NCBI GenBank assembly: GCA_030248065.1 | Contig: JASAMV010006734.1 | Coordinates: forward strand, 1-64,000 | Direction: 5' to 3' | From: Rhynchonema sp. JSB1_4 | Taxonomy: Eukaryota > Nematoda > Chromadorea > Monhysterida > Xyalidae | DNA length: 64,000 bases | Part shown: one piece after another, positions 33,301-41,623 of the stretch | How the letters are laid out: every line of letters begins with the position of its first letter | Numbering within the stretch: position 1 is the first letter of the stretch | Translations under genes and position numbers: made by a program | The notes under the pieces: generated by a model | What the model saw: the letters and a program-made list of their open reading frames with translations, nothing else | The model's database searches: none | Told to the model about the DNA's origin: nothing

Positions 33301-35904
33301 ATTTTGCCTCGGTCTTCAATTCCAACTTCGGAATTGCAGGCACAACCCCTCTGTGTGCAGCTCATCCAGTCCCGGACATGGAGGAAATAGTCTGCTCACC
33401 CCCCATTCTCCTTCAGTTTTTTCGAAAATTACCAGCCAAAACTACCCCCGGTCCTGACGGGATCCCTTCGGCCTTCTTGAAAAAGTTGGGCATCACCCTT
33501 GTGGACCAATACTCTTTCCTTTTTAACCAAATTCTCCACACCGGAGTTGTTCCCGATGACTTCAAGTTGGCCGACGTGATCCCGATCCCCAAGGAAAAAT
33601 TCCCAAAAAATGTCACTAAATATCGCCCCATTTCTCTTACATCCTCCTCCTGCAAACTTTTGGAGACCTTTGTTAATTCAAAGGTCATGGCCCATCTTCA
33701 AAAACATAATTTATTATCTCCCTCCCAATTCGGTTTCATCCCTGGTCGCTCTGTAGAGGCTCAGCTATTGTGCTGCATGTCGCACTGGACAGCAGCGTTG
33801 GAGCGTGGGAACGCAGTGGACATCATTTACCTAGACAGCCAAAAGGCTTTCGACACTGTCCCCCACTCTGCGCTGCTGCAAAAACTGCAGCACTACGGTT
33901 TCCCCCGCCATTTACTCAATTGGGTATCTTCATACCTAAATGGGCGGTCACAGCGGGTTCGGGTCGGGGACGCAGTCTCTGGGTGGATTCCGGTCACCTC
34001 CGGGGTCGCCCAGGGCAGTGTTTTCGGCCCGACCCTTTTTCTCATCTACATAAATGATGTTGTCAGTGTAGTACATCCAGGTACCTATCTGTATCTCTAC
34101 GCTGATGATATCAAAATTTACAGGGAAATCCGTAGTGCTGCAGATCACAAAATCCTCCAGGGTGACATAAATGCGGTCATTAGTTGGCTCTCTGCAAATG
34201 GCATGGCTCTTGCCAGCCATAAGAGCGTCACAGTAAGGCTTGGGAATCGCCCCCAAGTCCCCCCTGTCTATTTTTGTGGGAATGAGCAGATTATTTCACC
34301 ACCCCATGTCCGGGACTTGGGTGTCTTAATAGACCAACAAAACTTAAAGTTTGAGTCACATATTGGTAAAATTGTGGCTGACGCCAGCAGAATGGAGAAG
34401 ACCATCCGCCGAAACTTTCACAGTCGAAATCTCGACTTCCTCCGAAAACTTTATTTGGCCTATGTCCGCCCTTTACTGGAATTTTCCATGTCCATTTGGT
34501 CCCCTCAAAATGTCACTTTAGCTAAAAACGTTGAAAAAATTCAACGTCGGTTCACTTACTATTTACCTGGCATGCAGACTCTGTCTTACCAACAGCGTTT
34601 GCATGCCCTAAATTTAGACCCCCTAATTTATCGCCGGACCGTGAACGACCTTGTGCTTGTGTACAAGGTCATTCACGGTCACATACCTGGGGTAACCAAG
34701 GAATCCTTCTTTCCATCTCGTGACACCGGCCGCCCAACCCGAGGGCACTCCCACAGTTTGTGTCGAGTCCATGGCGCGGGTGCGGACTTGTCCGGGTACT
34801 GGGCCTATCGTGTCGTGGACCTCTGGAACATGCTACCAGAGGGCGTCGTCTCTGCTGCCTCAATTGCGGCCTTTAAAACTAAACTAAACTCACGTGGTCG
34901 AGACGTAGTTTCTTGCCACATTAACTCAAAATTTTCAGCCGTCGTTGACTGATCTCCTCAGTCACTGGGTTGCTGCTTTCAGATCATCATCAATATTTAA
35001 AACCGTATTCTCGTTCTCGTCATCCGTTGCTGAATTTGCCGTTGTTGTGTGTTGGTTGTGCTAGTTTGGCTCGTTTGGTTGGTTTCATCTCACCGGTGCG
35101 TTTCCATTGTCGTTTATTCATTCATGTTCACATTCTTTGTTATTAACACTGTTTTATTTTAAGGGTTTTTCCGGATCTTGTGAAGGTCTTTGCGTAAGCT
35201 TGCAGATGAAATTTGAATTTGAGAGCCCCCCTTCTATTTAGGTTTTTACGGCAGGGGTAGGGCTAGGCCAGTGCTGTGGCTGGGGCGGCGGAGGCAGTGT
35301 AGTTCCTGGGGGCGGGGGGGGGGGGGGGGCCCCCCCCCCCCCCTCGGGTACGTCTGTTCCCCCTCCGAGGTACGCCTGCCCCACTGTTCCCCCTCCGGGT
35401 ACGTCTGCTCCCCCAATTTTTTCCTAAAATGGGCAAATTTAGGCCTAAAATAGGCATTTTTAGGCCAAAAATAGGTAAACTTTAGGTGAAACCTCCAAAA
35501 AAACGCCAAAATACCCTTTTTATAGGGGATTTTTCGCAAAAGAAGGCAAAAATAGTCCAATTTTTCGACCTCAAAAAATGACTTTTTTCCGTCCCCCCCC
35601 CAAATTGGGACTTCCCCCCCCCCCTTCCCCCCCCCCAGGTAGGTACGTCTGTTCCCCCTCCGAAAATAGTGGAGGGTACGTCTGTTCCCCCTCCGGACCA
35701 GGAACTACACTGGGCGGAGGTGTGGTTTTTACGGTAGAAAACACGAGACAAACCTCTGCCGCCGTCAGTCGATGTCAAAAGCTGCTCCAGTTTTGCGAAA
35801 GACAACGGCTCCAGTCCAAGCATCACGCCAAACTTGTTGAAGAAGCTGCAAATCACGGCAAAACTTGGCTCGTTGCTGACCGTTGTTTGGCTCGATGACG
35901 CCAT
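12364..35904 (-). CDS. RSF1: RSF1-like chromatin remodelling and spacing factor, complete 19-exon gene
   Basis: RSF1 partners the ISWI ATPase SNF2H in the nucleosome-spacing RSF complex. Exons, 5' to 3': 35904-35754, 29736-29642, 29533-29387, 27708-27548, 26982-26322, 25987-25838, 24942-24736, 24519-24393, 23791-23625, 23292-23231, 23133-23011, 22638-22443, 22076-21926, 20502-20355, 15940-15758, 14936-14727, 13892-13799, 13517-13397, 13211-12364. They join in frame to 4002 nt, 1333 residues (human about 1440). The N-terminus has FAVICSFFNKFGVMLGL and ELIDLHVRLLRKVG (DDT-type region), then KLKVLKSLCEKQFDYNLKF and GQAYWYQQDSDLNVRIY (WHIM-type). A long Glu/Lys-rich stretch covers residues ~200-405. 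The PHD finger is C4HC3: C611, C614, C626, C629, H634, C637, C652, C655. ELEYIGISLNNIIP follows as in RSF1. Acidic/Arg-rich stretches come next, then a Pro/Gly-rich tail. Start: ATG at 35904, opening the DDT exon. Intron 1 is 6.0 kb of nested repeats. Confidence 0.93.
13948..14218. mobile_element. 271 bp Tc1/mariner-like foldback MITE
   Basis: Arms of about 85 bp are near-perfect inverted repeats beginning TTGGTCGCACAACGACTTTA and containing AAGCACGTCTCGATGCAGAT. TA flanks both ends (13946-13947 and 14219-14220), as expected for Tc1/mariner insertion. The same terminal sequence recurs near 43.6, 44.0 and 44.8 kb. It lies in an RSF1 intron. Confidence 0.75.
16040..20043. mobile_element. 4.0 kb foldback element with ~500 bp inverted arms and TTAA flanks
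   Basis: The left arm 16040 to about 16550 and the right arm about 19546-20043 are inverted copies of each other. Both start AGGGCTCGGGACA and share AGTCGCTCTACCAAGAG, CTCAAAGCATTGC and TTTTCTGGTACTTTCG in mirrored order, with scattered mismatches. TTAA lies outside both ends (16036-16039, 20044-20047), a piggyBac-type target. No transposase was found in the 0.65 kb of unique interior; the rest is a LINE insertion. The whole lies in the RSF1 intron between the exons at 20355 and 15940. Confidence 0.8.
17196..19534 (+). mobile_element. 5'-truncated LINE with reverse transcriptase and RNase H
   Basis: An open frame 17204-19312 (702 residues) starts inside the reverse transcriptase at ISLMSFLLKTLERL, so the endonuclease and RT fingers are gone. 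The catalytic RT motif YADD is at residues 156-159. An RNase H domain follows with the expected acidic set and histidine: D430, E465, D491, H533 and D543 (motifs FTDGAKN, FQAEVFA, FTDSRAA, WIPGHSGFEGN). A C-terminal zinc knuckle is C644, C647, H656, C661. The 3' tail is a (TATC)n run. An exact 11 bp duplication AACCACCTAAT at 17185-17195 and 19535-19545 marks the insertion into the surrounding foldback element. RNase H plus the C-terminal zinc knuckle places it among I/R1/Jockey-group LINEs. The retained frame has no internal stop, so the insertion is recent. Confidence 0.92.
21626..21680 (+). repeat. Dispersed repeat, copy 6
   Basis: Preceded by TTCACGCAGA and reading GGCGCACCAGGTCATCATCA then GTGCGAATGCACCACA. 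The core differs from copy 1 at almost no position. Located in an RSF1 intron. Confidence 0.75.
24966..25467. mobile_element. 502 bp Harbinger-like MITE
   Basis: Inverted ends AGGTGGAATTATAGTTGGTC (left) and its complement ACCCAACTATAATTCCACCT (right), flanked by TAA at 24963-24965 and 25468-25470. The interior repeats GGTCGC and GCGCCCAAA motifs in both orientations. A second, end-truncated copy is at 48280-48697. It lies in an RSF1 intron. Confidence 0.75.
27970..28085. repeat. A-rich minisatellite (AACCCCGAAAA-type)
   Basis: About ten imperfect units of the pattern AAACCCCGAAAA, with variable A-run lengths, in the RSF1 intron between the exons at 29387 and 27708. Confidence 0.7.
28198..28611. 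mobile_element. 414 bp hAT-like G/C-run element, copy A
   Basis: Ends CAATGGTGTAGCT and AGCTACACCACTG, flanked by an exact 8 bp duplication TCCTTTGG (28190-28197, 28612-28619). The interior carries about five units of GGTACAGTAGGTAGGTTGCC and a central palindrome TCGCGCGCTGCGCGCGA near 28413. Long C and G runs are adjacent to both ends. No protein is encoded. Confidence 0.8.
28620..28945. repeat. ~85 bp minisatellite with TTAGGC-like motifs
   Basis: Four units begin near 28628, 28717, 28802 and 28886 with TTCCTGGCTGGCAGCC followed by AAGCCTAAGCCTAACCC. The GCCTAA blocks are TTAGGC on the other strand and vary from one to three per unit. A related TTAGGCTTAGGCT-type patch occurs near 37.92 kb. 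Confidence 0.7.
29125..29235. repeat. Short tandem repeat, ~45 bp unit
   Basis: Three imperfect units of TTCATTCGCGATGTTTTGTG followed by CCTTTATRCGAAGCAGCAC, in an RSF1 intron. Confidence 0.6.
29873..30230. mobile_element. Relative of the 7941 element, truncated or fused at one end
   Basis: Inverted ends GGTATACTTGCG and CGCAAGTATACC, with the same AAAAACGGTTTTTTCG subterminal runs and the shared CCCAGTACTTAAGG segment seen in the 7941-8394 element. No target duplication is visible, probably because the right end abuts another repeat that starts ACCGTAAAAACC. Confidence 0.55.
30404..30785. mobile_element. 382 bp hAT-like G/C-run element, copy B
   Basis: Ends CAGTGCTGTGGCT and AGCCACAGCACTG are perfect inverted repeats. 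Flanks GTGCACAG (30396-30403) and GTGCACTG (30786-30793) are an 8 bp duplication with one change. The interior has about five units of GGTACCCTACCCGCCCCG and a central palindrome TCGCGCGCTACGCGCGA near 30569. Confidence 0.78.
31676..32508. repeat. TGTTGACGATAGATAGAT interspersed minisatellite
   Basis: Seven copies of TGTTGACGATAGATAGAT at about 31676, 31709, 31763, 31974, 32004, 32460 and 32491, separated by variable G-rich spacers. The copy at 32004 is split by the hAT-like element 32015-32433, which used its TTGACGAT as target. Confidence 0.7.
32015..32433. mobile_element. 419 bp hAT-like G/C-run element, copy C
   Basis: Ends CATAGTAGTGGC and GCCACTACACTG, flanked by an exact 8 bp duplication TTGACGAT (32007-32014, 32434-32441). 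The interior motif is AGTACTTACCTMYC in about five variants, and a CG palindrome relative CTCGCGCTCCGCGCGC lies near 32209. Confidence 0.8.
32731..35220 (+). mobile_element. 5'-truncated CR1/Jockey-group LINE
   Basis: The coding frame begins with the endonuclease C-terminal motif SDHRPV just inside the left junction. It runs without a stop through a complete reverse transcriptase to 34952 (705 residues counted from the ATG at 32835). RT landmarks: KTTPGPDGIPSAFLK, YRPISLTSSSCKLLE, QFGFIPGRS, YLDSQKAFDTVPH, GVAQGSVFGP and YADD at residues 422-425. There is no RNase H. The 3' end is GAAATTTGAATTTGA. It interrupts an AATAGAGCCCCCC repeat, with AGAG at both junctions. It lies antisense in RSF1 intron 1. 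Most residues at RT motifs are normal, so loss of function is due to the missing 5' end. Confidence 0.9.
35295..35712. mobile_element. 418 bp hAT-like G/C-run element, copy D
   Basis: Ends CAGTGTAGTTCCTGG and CCAGGAACTACACTG are perfect inverted repeats, flanked by an exact 8 bp duplication GGCGGAGG (35287-35294, 35713-35720). The interior has about six units of GGTACGTCTGTTCCCCCTCC. It lies 34 bp from the end of RSF1 exon 1 and inside the remnant of a fifth copy starting CAGTGCTGTGGCTGGGG at 35269. Confidence 0.82.
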
Positions 35905-36170
35905 CGTCGTCGGTCAGCAGAACCGGTGGGCAGACGGACGGCAAATTTATCTGACGCATAAACAACAAAATAGACATCGCAACAAGCAGTTCATAGAAAA
36001 GCAATCAGCAAGAGCAAACACAAACAAGCCCGTTTGGCGTTTCGTTTTCTTAATTTTCTTTTGTGATCGTTGGTCATCCTGCGTTGGATTCGTGTGCGTC
36101 AGTTTGAGTCAGCTACCGTATCGGTAATTCAAATTTTTTGCGATCCGCGACCGCAGCATGTCACCAACCA

Positions 36171-36380
36171 TCATTCACGATGGTTGATGGAAGACTGATT
36201 ACCGTTGTAATCAGTACACCCTGCAGAGGCTCTGGAGGGAAGACTGATTACAAATTAAACGAAGCCATAATCAGCCTTCCCCCCAAGGCCCAATCTCAGG
36301 AAGGCTGATTACGCATGCTGTAGCATGCATATAATCAGCCTTCCTGGGTTGGGCAGCTGGGGGGAAGACTGATTACGCTG
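36171..36380. repeat. GGAAGACTGATTAC repeat, copy 1
   Basis: Shares GATGGAAGACTGATTACC, GAGGCTCTGGAGGGAAGACT, CAGCCTTCCCCCCAAGGCC and GATTACGCATG with a second copy at 37705-37885. GGAAGACTGATTAC and GTAATCAGTCTTCC alternate, giving several nested hairpins. Confidence 0.65.
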
Positions 36381-36512
36381 ACTGAATTGCGCGGAACGGG
36401 CGTATGGCCAGTGTGGCGTGAAGCACGAGCTGGTGTTGGGGTCTGGTCCCAATTGAATGCAGCAGTAAATAGCAGTTGTGCACTAATGTTTCACGTCATT
36501 GACTATCTCGAG

Positions 36513-37227
36513 CAGGGTTGAAAAAAAAAATTTTTTTATTAACGAGCTTTTTCTTTAAAAAAAAAATTTTTTTTTGATTTTTTTTTTGACGAAAAATTTT
36601 TTTATTAGAAAAAGTGTTGCAAACGACGTTTCAGGATAAATGAAATCGATACAACATATTTTTCAAAAATTGAAAAATTTTCGCCTCAGACCGAACTTGT
36701 GTGGTGACACCCGGTAGTATTGTGCAGATTCCATGGTCTCCGACCAGTCTGAGGTTGATGTTCACTAACGATGTTACTCTGATGTATTGTAGCATGCCGT
36801 ACAACGTATTTTAATGCATCTAATGCCGTATATCTGATATACGACCATCAAAATATCGATTACAGCCCAAATCTTGCGCGTCAGATCGACTTTGCCGCCC
36901 GGTTTTGCACCAGACCTGCATATATATATGTGTAGTAGCATGTAGTAGCACATTATCGGTGCCACATCACTATAAAAGACCAGCCCCGCGCATCCCTGTA
37001 CGGATTTGGGGACAATACAGGGCGCCGCAGGCGCGATTTTGGAAAAATTGTCTCGTCCACAGAAAAAAGTGCCAATTTTTTGCCTCGAAAAAGGCCATTT
37101 TTGGGCATTTTAGCCCATTTTGGGCAACTTTTTTTTATTAAAAAAAAAGCAAAATCTGAGTTTCAAAAAAAAATTTTTTTTTTAAAAAAATTTTTTAATT
37201 GACCACTTTTTTTTTTAAACAACCCTG
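36513..37227. mobile_element. 715 bp hAT-like MITE with A/T-run subterminal palindromes
   Basis: Ends CAGGGTTG and CAACCCTG, flanked by an exact 8 bp duplication ATCTCGAG (36505-36512, 37228-37235). CAGGG ends with an 8 bp duplication are typical of hAT. Just inside each end are AAAAAAAAAATTTTTTT runs. The middle carries a GC-rich GGGCGCCGCAGGCGCG segment. A similar architecture is seen at 49293-50022. Confidence 0.8.
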
Positions 37228-37457
37228 ATCTCGAGTTTGTAGTGTCTGTGATGTTTCACTTGGCTACAGCTTAGGCTTAGGCTCCGTCCAGCCTGAGTCA
37301 AATGAAACATCTCAGGCCTGCAAAACAGCGAGGCAATCACTGACGTGAAACATTACGCGCTGTCGTCCAACTCCAAAACAGTTGCATCCGGACCAGATCA
37401 CTGGGAACGAACTGTCCCACAACCGATTCGGGTTTATCCGTTTTATTTTTCAATCCG

Positions 37458-37690
37458 TAATCAGTCTTCCCCCCAGCGCAGCTGAGTCGGGTTTATCAGG
37501 TTTATCAGCTTTATCCGGGTTATTTATAATCAGTCTTCCCCCCAGCGCAGCTGAGTCGGGTTTATCAGCTTTATCAGGTTTATCAGCTTTATCCGGGTTA
37601 TTTGTAATCAGTCTTCCCCCCAGCGCAAGGGAGTCGGGTTTATCAGGTTTATCAGCTTTATCCGTTTTATTTATAATCAGTCTTCCCGGC
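37458..37690. repeat. ~75 bp minisatellite
   Basis: About three and a half units of TAATCAGTCTTCCCCCCAGC followed by GCAGCTGAGTCGGG and a variable number of TTTATCAGC / TTTATCAGG sub-units. The TAATCAGTCTTCC part is the same sequence found in the neighbouring 180 bp repeats. Confidence 0.75.
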
Positions 37691-37704
37691 ACGTTCACGA
37701 TCGC

Positions 37705-37885
37705 ACATCGGGTTAATGGAAGCCTCATTACCACCAGTGTTATCAGTTCATCCTGTGGAGGCTCTGGGAGGGAAGACTCATTATGGATTTGAAAATAAAG
37801 CGGATGAACGGACTCTCCGTGGTGAGCCTTCCCCCAGGGCCGTTTCCCAGGAAGACTTACTACGCATGTTTTACATGTATATGCT
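37705..37885. repeat. GGAAGACTGATTAC repeat, copy 2
   Basis: Diverged direct copy of 36171-36380, aligned through GAGGCTCTGGGAGGGAAGAC, GAGCCTTCCCCCAGGGCC and ACTACGCATG. The two copies flank the hAT-like element and the minisatellite. Confidence 0.6.
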
Positions 37886-40800
37886 CCGCGTGTATTCAAC
37901 CTAATTGTTTGATGGAGAGTTCCTAAGCCTAAGCTCAAGCTTAAGCCCAAGCCTTAGTTCAGGACCAAGCTATACCTCTGGAAGTGTTGTTTTGATTTCA
38001 TTCATTAATTCGACGCAAACGAAAAGCAAACAGTGGTGTGACATCGAAATCGAATTGGCATGAAAACATAGCTAATGGAAACCAATAGGAAACTATGGTA
38101 AAACTGTATCTAGGGTTTGCGTAAATGGGATGATCCACTGCAGTGGTGGTGATTCAGACATTGGGCGCAGTTGCTCTTTGTTATCGGATGTACTTGGTTA
38201 TTCTACAGCAGAGGTGACCGGTTTGGAAAATTTTGAAGGCTCGTAGATCAGGAAATCGTGCAGCTTCCAGCTTTAACTGGCATCATACGTTGATGAAATG
38301 CAAGACTGATCGCTCTGATAACCATTCTCGCTATCGATAAAAAGATGTTTCGTTTCGTCATTGTGAACTTTACGGTAACTGCTTGTGTGCTTTGTTTGAC
38401 GGACATGTTAATTCAATGCAATGTGTTGACTTTCAGTGCATGGAAATTTATATTTGAGCCGCTGCAACCTAGGCTTAGCCCAGCTTAACCCTAACCATTA
38501 AACAAGCCTTTGAACTTAAAACCACTGGAGCGAGCTTTGCAAACCCGATTTTTAATTCGAAGTGTGCTAAATCCATTTTGCTGCATTTTTTTCTGTGACT
38601 TTATTTTCTGATTTGTGAACCGCCACTTGTGCATAAATGCTACAAGTCGCCGCAGCCCGTCTGCGTCATCATCGTTTAATTCCTCATATCTTGTATAATA
38701 GCTTGCTTATCTAACTACTTCGCCTGTCTGTCGGGATAACCTGTCGCAGGACGAAAGAGAGCAGACCAGAACAATTTTGAAGGTGTCTGTCTTGTCTGCG
38801 ATGTTGTGAGTCCCGCGCGAGTGTTCTTCAGCAGCAGCCATCAATTCACTGATGGACTGGGTCCTCTCACCAAGAATCGTACCGTACCTAACACTTTTCC
38901 CATCCTTCACACGCTCAGTGGAGATGCCCCACCTGGACAGCGTGTGCACGTGTGTGTGTGTGCATCAAGCACCACTGCGCTTCCGCATGCGTAATCTTCA
39001 GAGACACGGAAAACGAAAGACATCTAACCCCATGCTGACTGGTCAGTTATCGGAAACAGATGTCCAGTTGCAGTTTGCGTTTATGTATAAGTGCAGTGCG
39101 CTATCTATCTATGTAGCTGTGGGCAGGTTAGTGGTGGTCATTCTCGGGCACCCTCTGACCTATGACCCAACACGCGTGCACGACATCCACTCGCTCCACC
39201 GGAACCCCGCTAGTGACCCGTAAATTGCGCAACGGCGTCGGTCCGACCAATCGGTGCGTTGCTTTCAGTTTCATCTTCCTTATCGCCAAAAACGCCTAAT
39301 TTACCAAGTTTCCTGCCATTAAACAACTTCTTATCGTATTTAGCGCGGTTTTTTTTCAAACTTTTGACGAAAACTCTTGATTTTCGGTCATTTTGGAACT
39401 TTTTCGGTCAGATTTTTTTATGATATGGAATCAAAATCTGTGCCGAACATCGACTGCGACGTCAATGTCGTGATCAAGCGATATACTGTGTGTACGCACG
39501 GCAAGATTCCTGGTGTTTGTAGGCGGGCGGTCAATCCCAATTTTTGTATTCTTCTTCAACTAATACAAACTCTCATACCGTTTTGTCACCGGCGGTTGCA
39601 CACAAGTGACATTGACGATAAATGTTTCTACCGCAAATTCCCAGCAGCGCCGGCCGTCTACCGAACCAATCATACGCAACCTCTCTACACATCGACGTGA
39701 GTGAGTAAGTATACCGTCGTGTCACTGCTTGCTTGTACGATTTTTTTTCGCACACGCGCCAAGTTCACTCTTCTTTTGCTCGTACTGCACGGCACCACGG
39801 TGCATGCATGCATGTGTACCTTTTGTACTGTGAAGGTCCTTAATATGTACCTTTGCTTTGGTTGCATACATTTTGCATGTTTATGTTTATTAACGACCTT
39901 GAGCTACGCTGCTGAAGAAACGGCATGCTGCGCTGTGCCATATACCGCGCGCACGTGGGATGCGCGCTGCGATATTGGACCTTGTAGCTTGCGTGCACAC
40001 TCAACTGGCGACCGTAGTTTTGCTACATGGTTAGGTACTCACTATACTCAACGTTGTGCTGTTGTTGTAGAGTCCCTAATTTTGCGTTTTACTACTTGTA
40101 TTACAACATGCCCGCGTCCACGTACGTATACCATATTTGCTTGCTTGCTGCTACTGCAGTCGCACATTGCGTTCAATGTCAAGCCTTTATGATGGCGGTA
40201 TGCGTGTGTGTGCGCGCAGCAGAGGCAAACTATACAACTCCAACTCCATATACTGGCGGCGAAACGCTTATTTTGCCTGCCGGCGGCGTTGTGTATAAAT
40301 GTGGTGTTGTGTACATGATGTGAGCAGTACCACGACGCAATAAGTAACACGCAGTGTTGAATCTCCGTGAATGTACATGTGTATGCGCACCTCCTCATGT
40401 ATGTGTATAGTCAGTCTGCGGTGGTGCACACACGTGAATGTACACAGGAGAGAGAGAGCATTAGTTGCCGTGGAGGTCGTCTCTCTTTTCGCCGTGTATG
40501 AATGCATGTAGTATGTATGTACATATGTGCGGATGCTACTACAACCCCCACGAAATAGAACTGGTTTTTGCGTCGTCGCGCCCGGACCGTGCGATGCCGT
40601 ACCACACTCTCTGCTGCTGCTGCAATGCGCGTATAAATTGCATAGCGCGCGGTGGTTGTTTCTCGTATTGTCGACGATGGTGATTGTAAATATATTTCTT
40701 GTTCTTCTTTTCGTGTCCCCGACGGTCGGTGCCACCGCGTACTTTGCAATGACGCCATGCAGCACACACACACGCGTTTGTGTCTGCTCCTGTCACCACC

Positions 40801-41512
40801 AGACTCCCATTCACTTTCACTCACTGTTCCTGCGGTGAGCGGTGAATCAGCATCTTCGATCGTCAGTCAACGGTTAAATATCATCATCGCCATTGAATCG
40901 TCGAATATCTCTGCTAACCGACCGGTCGCCGGGTCTGTATGGGTTTGGGTCAAGTCCATGCGGACCATTCTTGTGCGCCTGGGACACGTGGCACGCACTC
41001 CGATCACACATGTGTACCTGTGTGTACCATTGTCGTCGAGTTGTCGTGACCCACACCCGGGCTCGGACATGACTAGATCCACACTCATCCTGACTCTATT
41101 AGTGGCGTACGCTCAGCTCTGCACCCCAACCCGCATATTCGCAGTCAACCAAGCGGCGCATGTTTACTATTTTGCAACGGCCGTTTAATTTTGCTGCGCG
41201 TTCAGTTAGTGACGTCTTGTGCGTGTTGGCCATCGGCCGTGCTATGGATGTTGCTGTTCTGGCTGCTGCATGCATATCGTGTGCATTTGGGTAAGCAGAA
41301 ATTGCGACTGCATGGTTATGTTTTTATTTTTCTTTTCATTTGAACTTTTCAGGCTAAAAAAATAGAAAACTTCACTTTTCAGATCTCCCTCCTTAATTTC
41401 CATTCTCCGGTGACTCGTGGGTGTTTGCTCGGTCGGTGCGGTGTATTTATTCAGACCATCACCGGGTATACATTCACCAATAACCGGAGGATTAACAACC
41501 GACATCTATTCC

Positions 41513-41518
41513 TTTATT
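41513..41518 (-). terminator. Candidate polyadenylation signal of the receptor gene
   Basis: AATAAA on the minus strand, 106 bp beyond the stop codon of the Cys-loop receptor gene. Confidence 0.45.
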
Positions 41519-41623
41519 CACAATTATTCAGATTAACACTGTCGCCAAAGCTCCTCTTCGCCTAATTTTCCTTGCTTTCACTCGCAAATATCACAATAAT
41601 AAATTTCAATTTTCTCTTCCTTT

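Larger units (their letters stand above)
30228..35252. repeat. Patchwork of ACCGTAAAAACCTAAATACAGCC / GAGCCCCCC repeats
   Basis: Blocks of ACAGCCCCCCGGAATAGAGC and AAAAAGGGGTCAGTGAATTA occur on the plus strand at 30228-30345 and 32595-32730. The complement (GGGGGGCTGTATTTTT, CTCTATTTTTGG) lies at 31064-31170 and 31378-31480. A terminal ATTTAGGTTTTTACGGCA at 35236-35252 mirrors the start at 30228. This may be one large inverted-repeat element into which the LINE and hAT-like elements later inserted. All of it lies in RSF1 intron 1 or the adjacent intron region. Confidence 0.5.
35905..41623. other. Intergenic region between RSF1 promoter and the receptor gene
   Basis: No exon of a recognisable protein was found. 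It contains the RSF1 promoter side, a duplicated 180 bp GGAAGACTGATTAC repeat, a hAT-like element and a minisatellite. A stretch at 38.7-41.3 kb is unusually poor in stop codons on both strands. TTTATT at 41513-41518 is a plausible minus-strand AATAAA for the receptor transcript. Confidence 0.45.

Noticed and set aside
28198..35712. CRISPR array or prokaryotic repeat array in the tandem-unit region
   Set aside because: Units are contiguous tandem repeats inside transposon ends in a spliced eukaryotic gene, with no spacer pattern.
39701..40192. 163-codon open frame on the plus strand
   Set aside because: Overlaps other long frames on both strands in the same stop-poor region, has no recognisable family and an implausible Cys/Leu composition; no splice or promoter context decides for coding.
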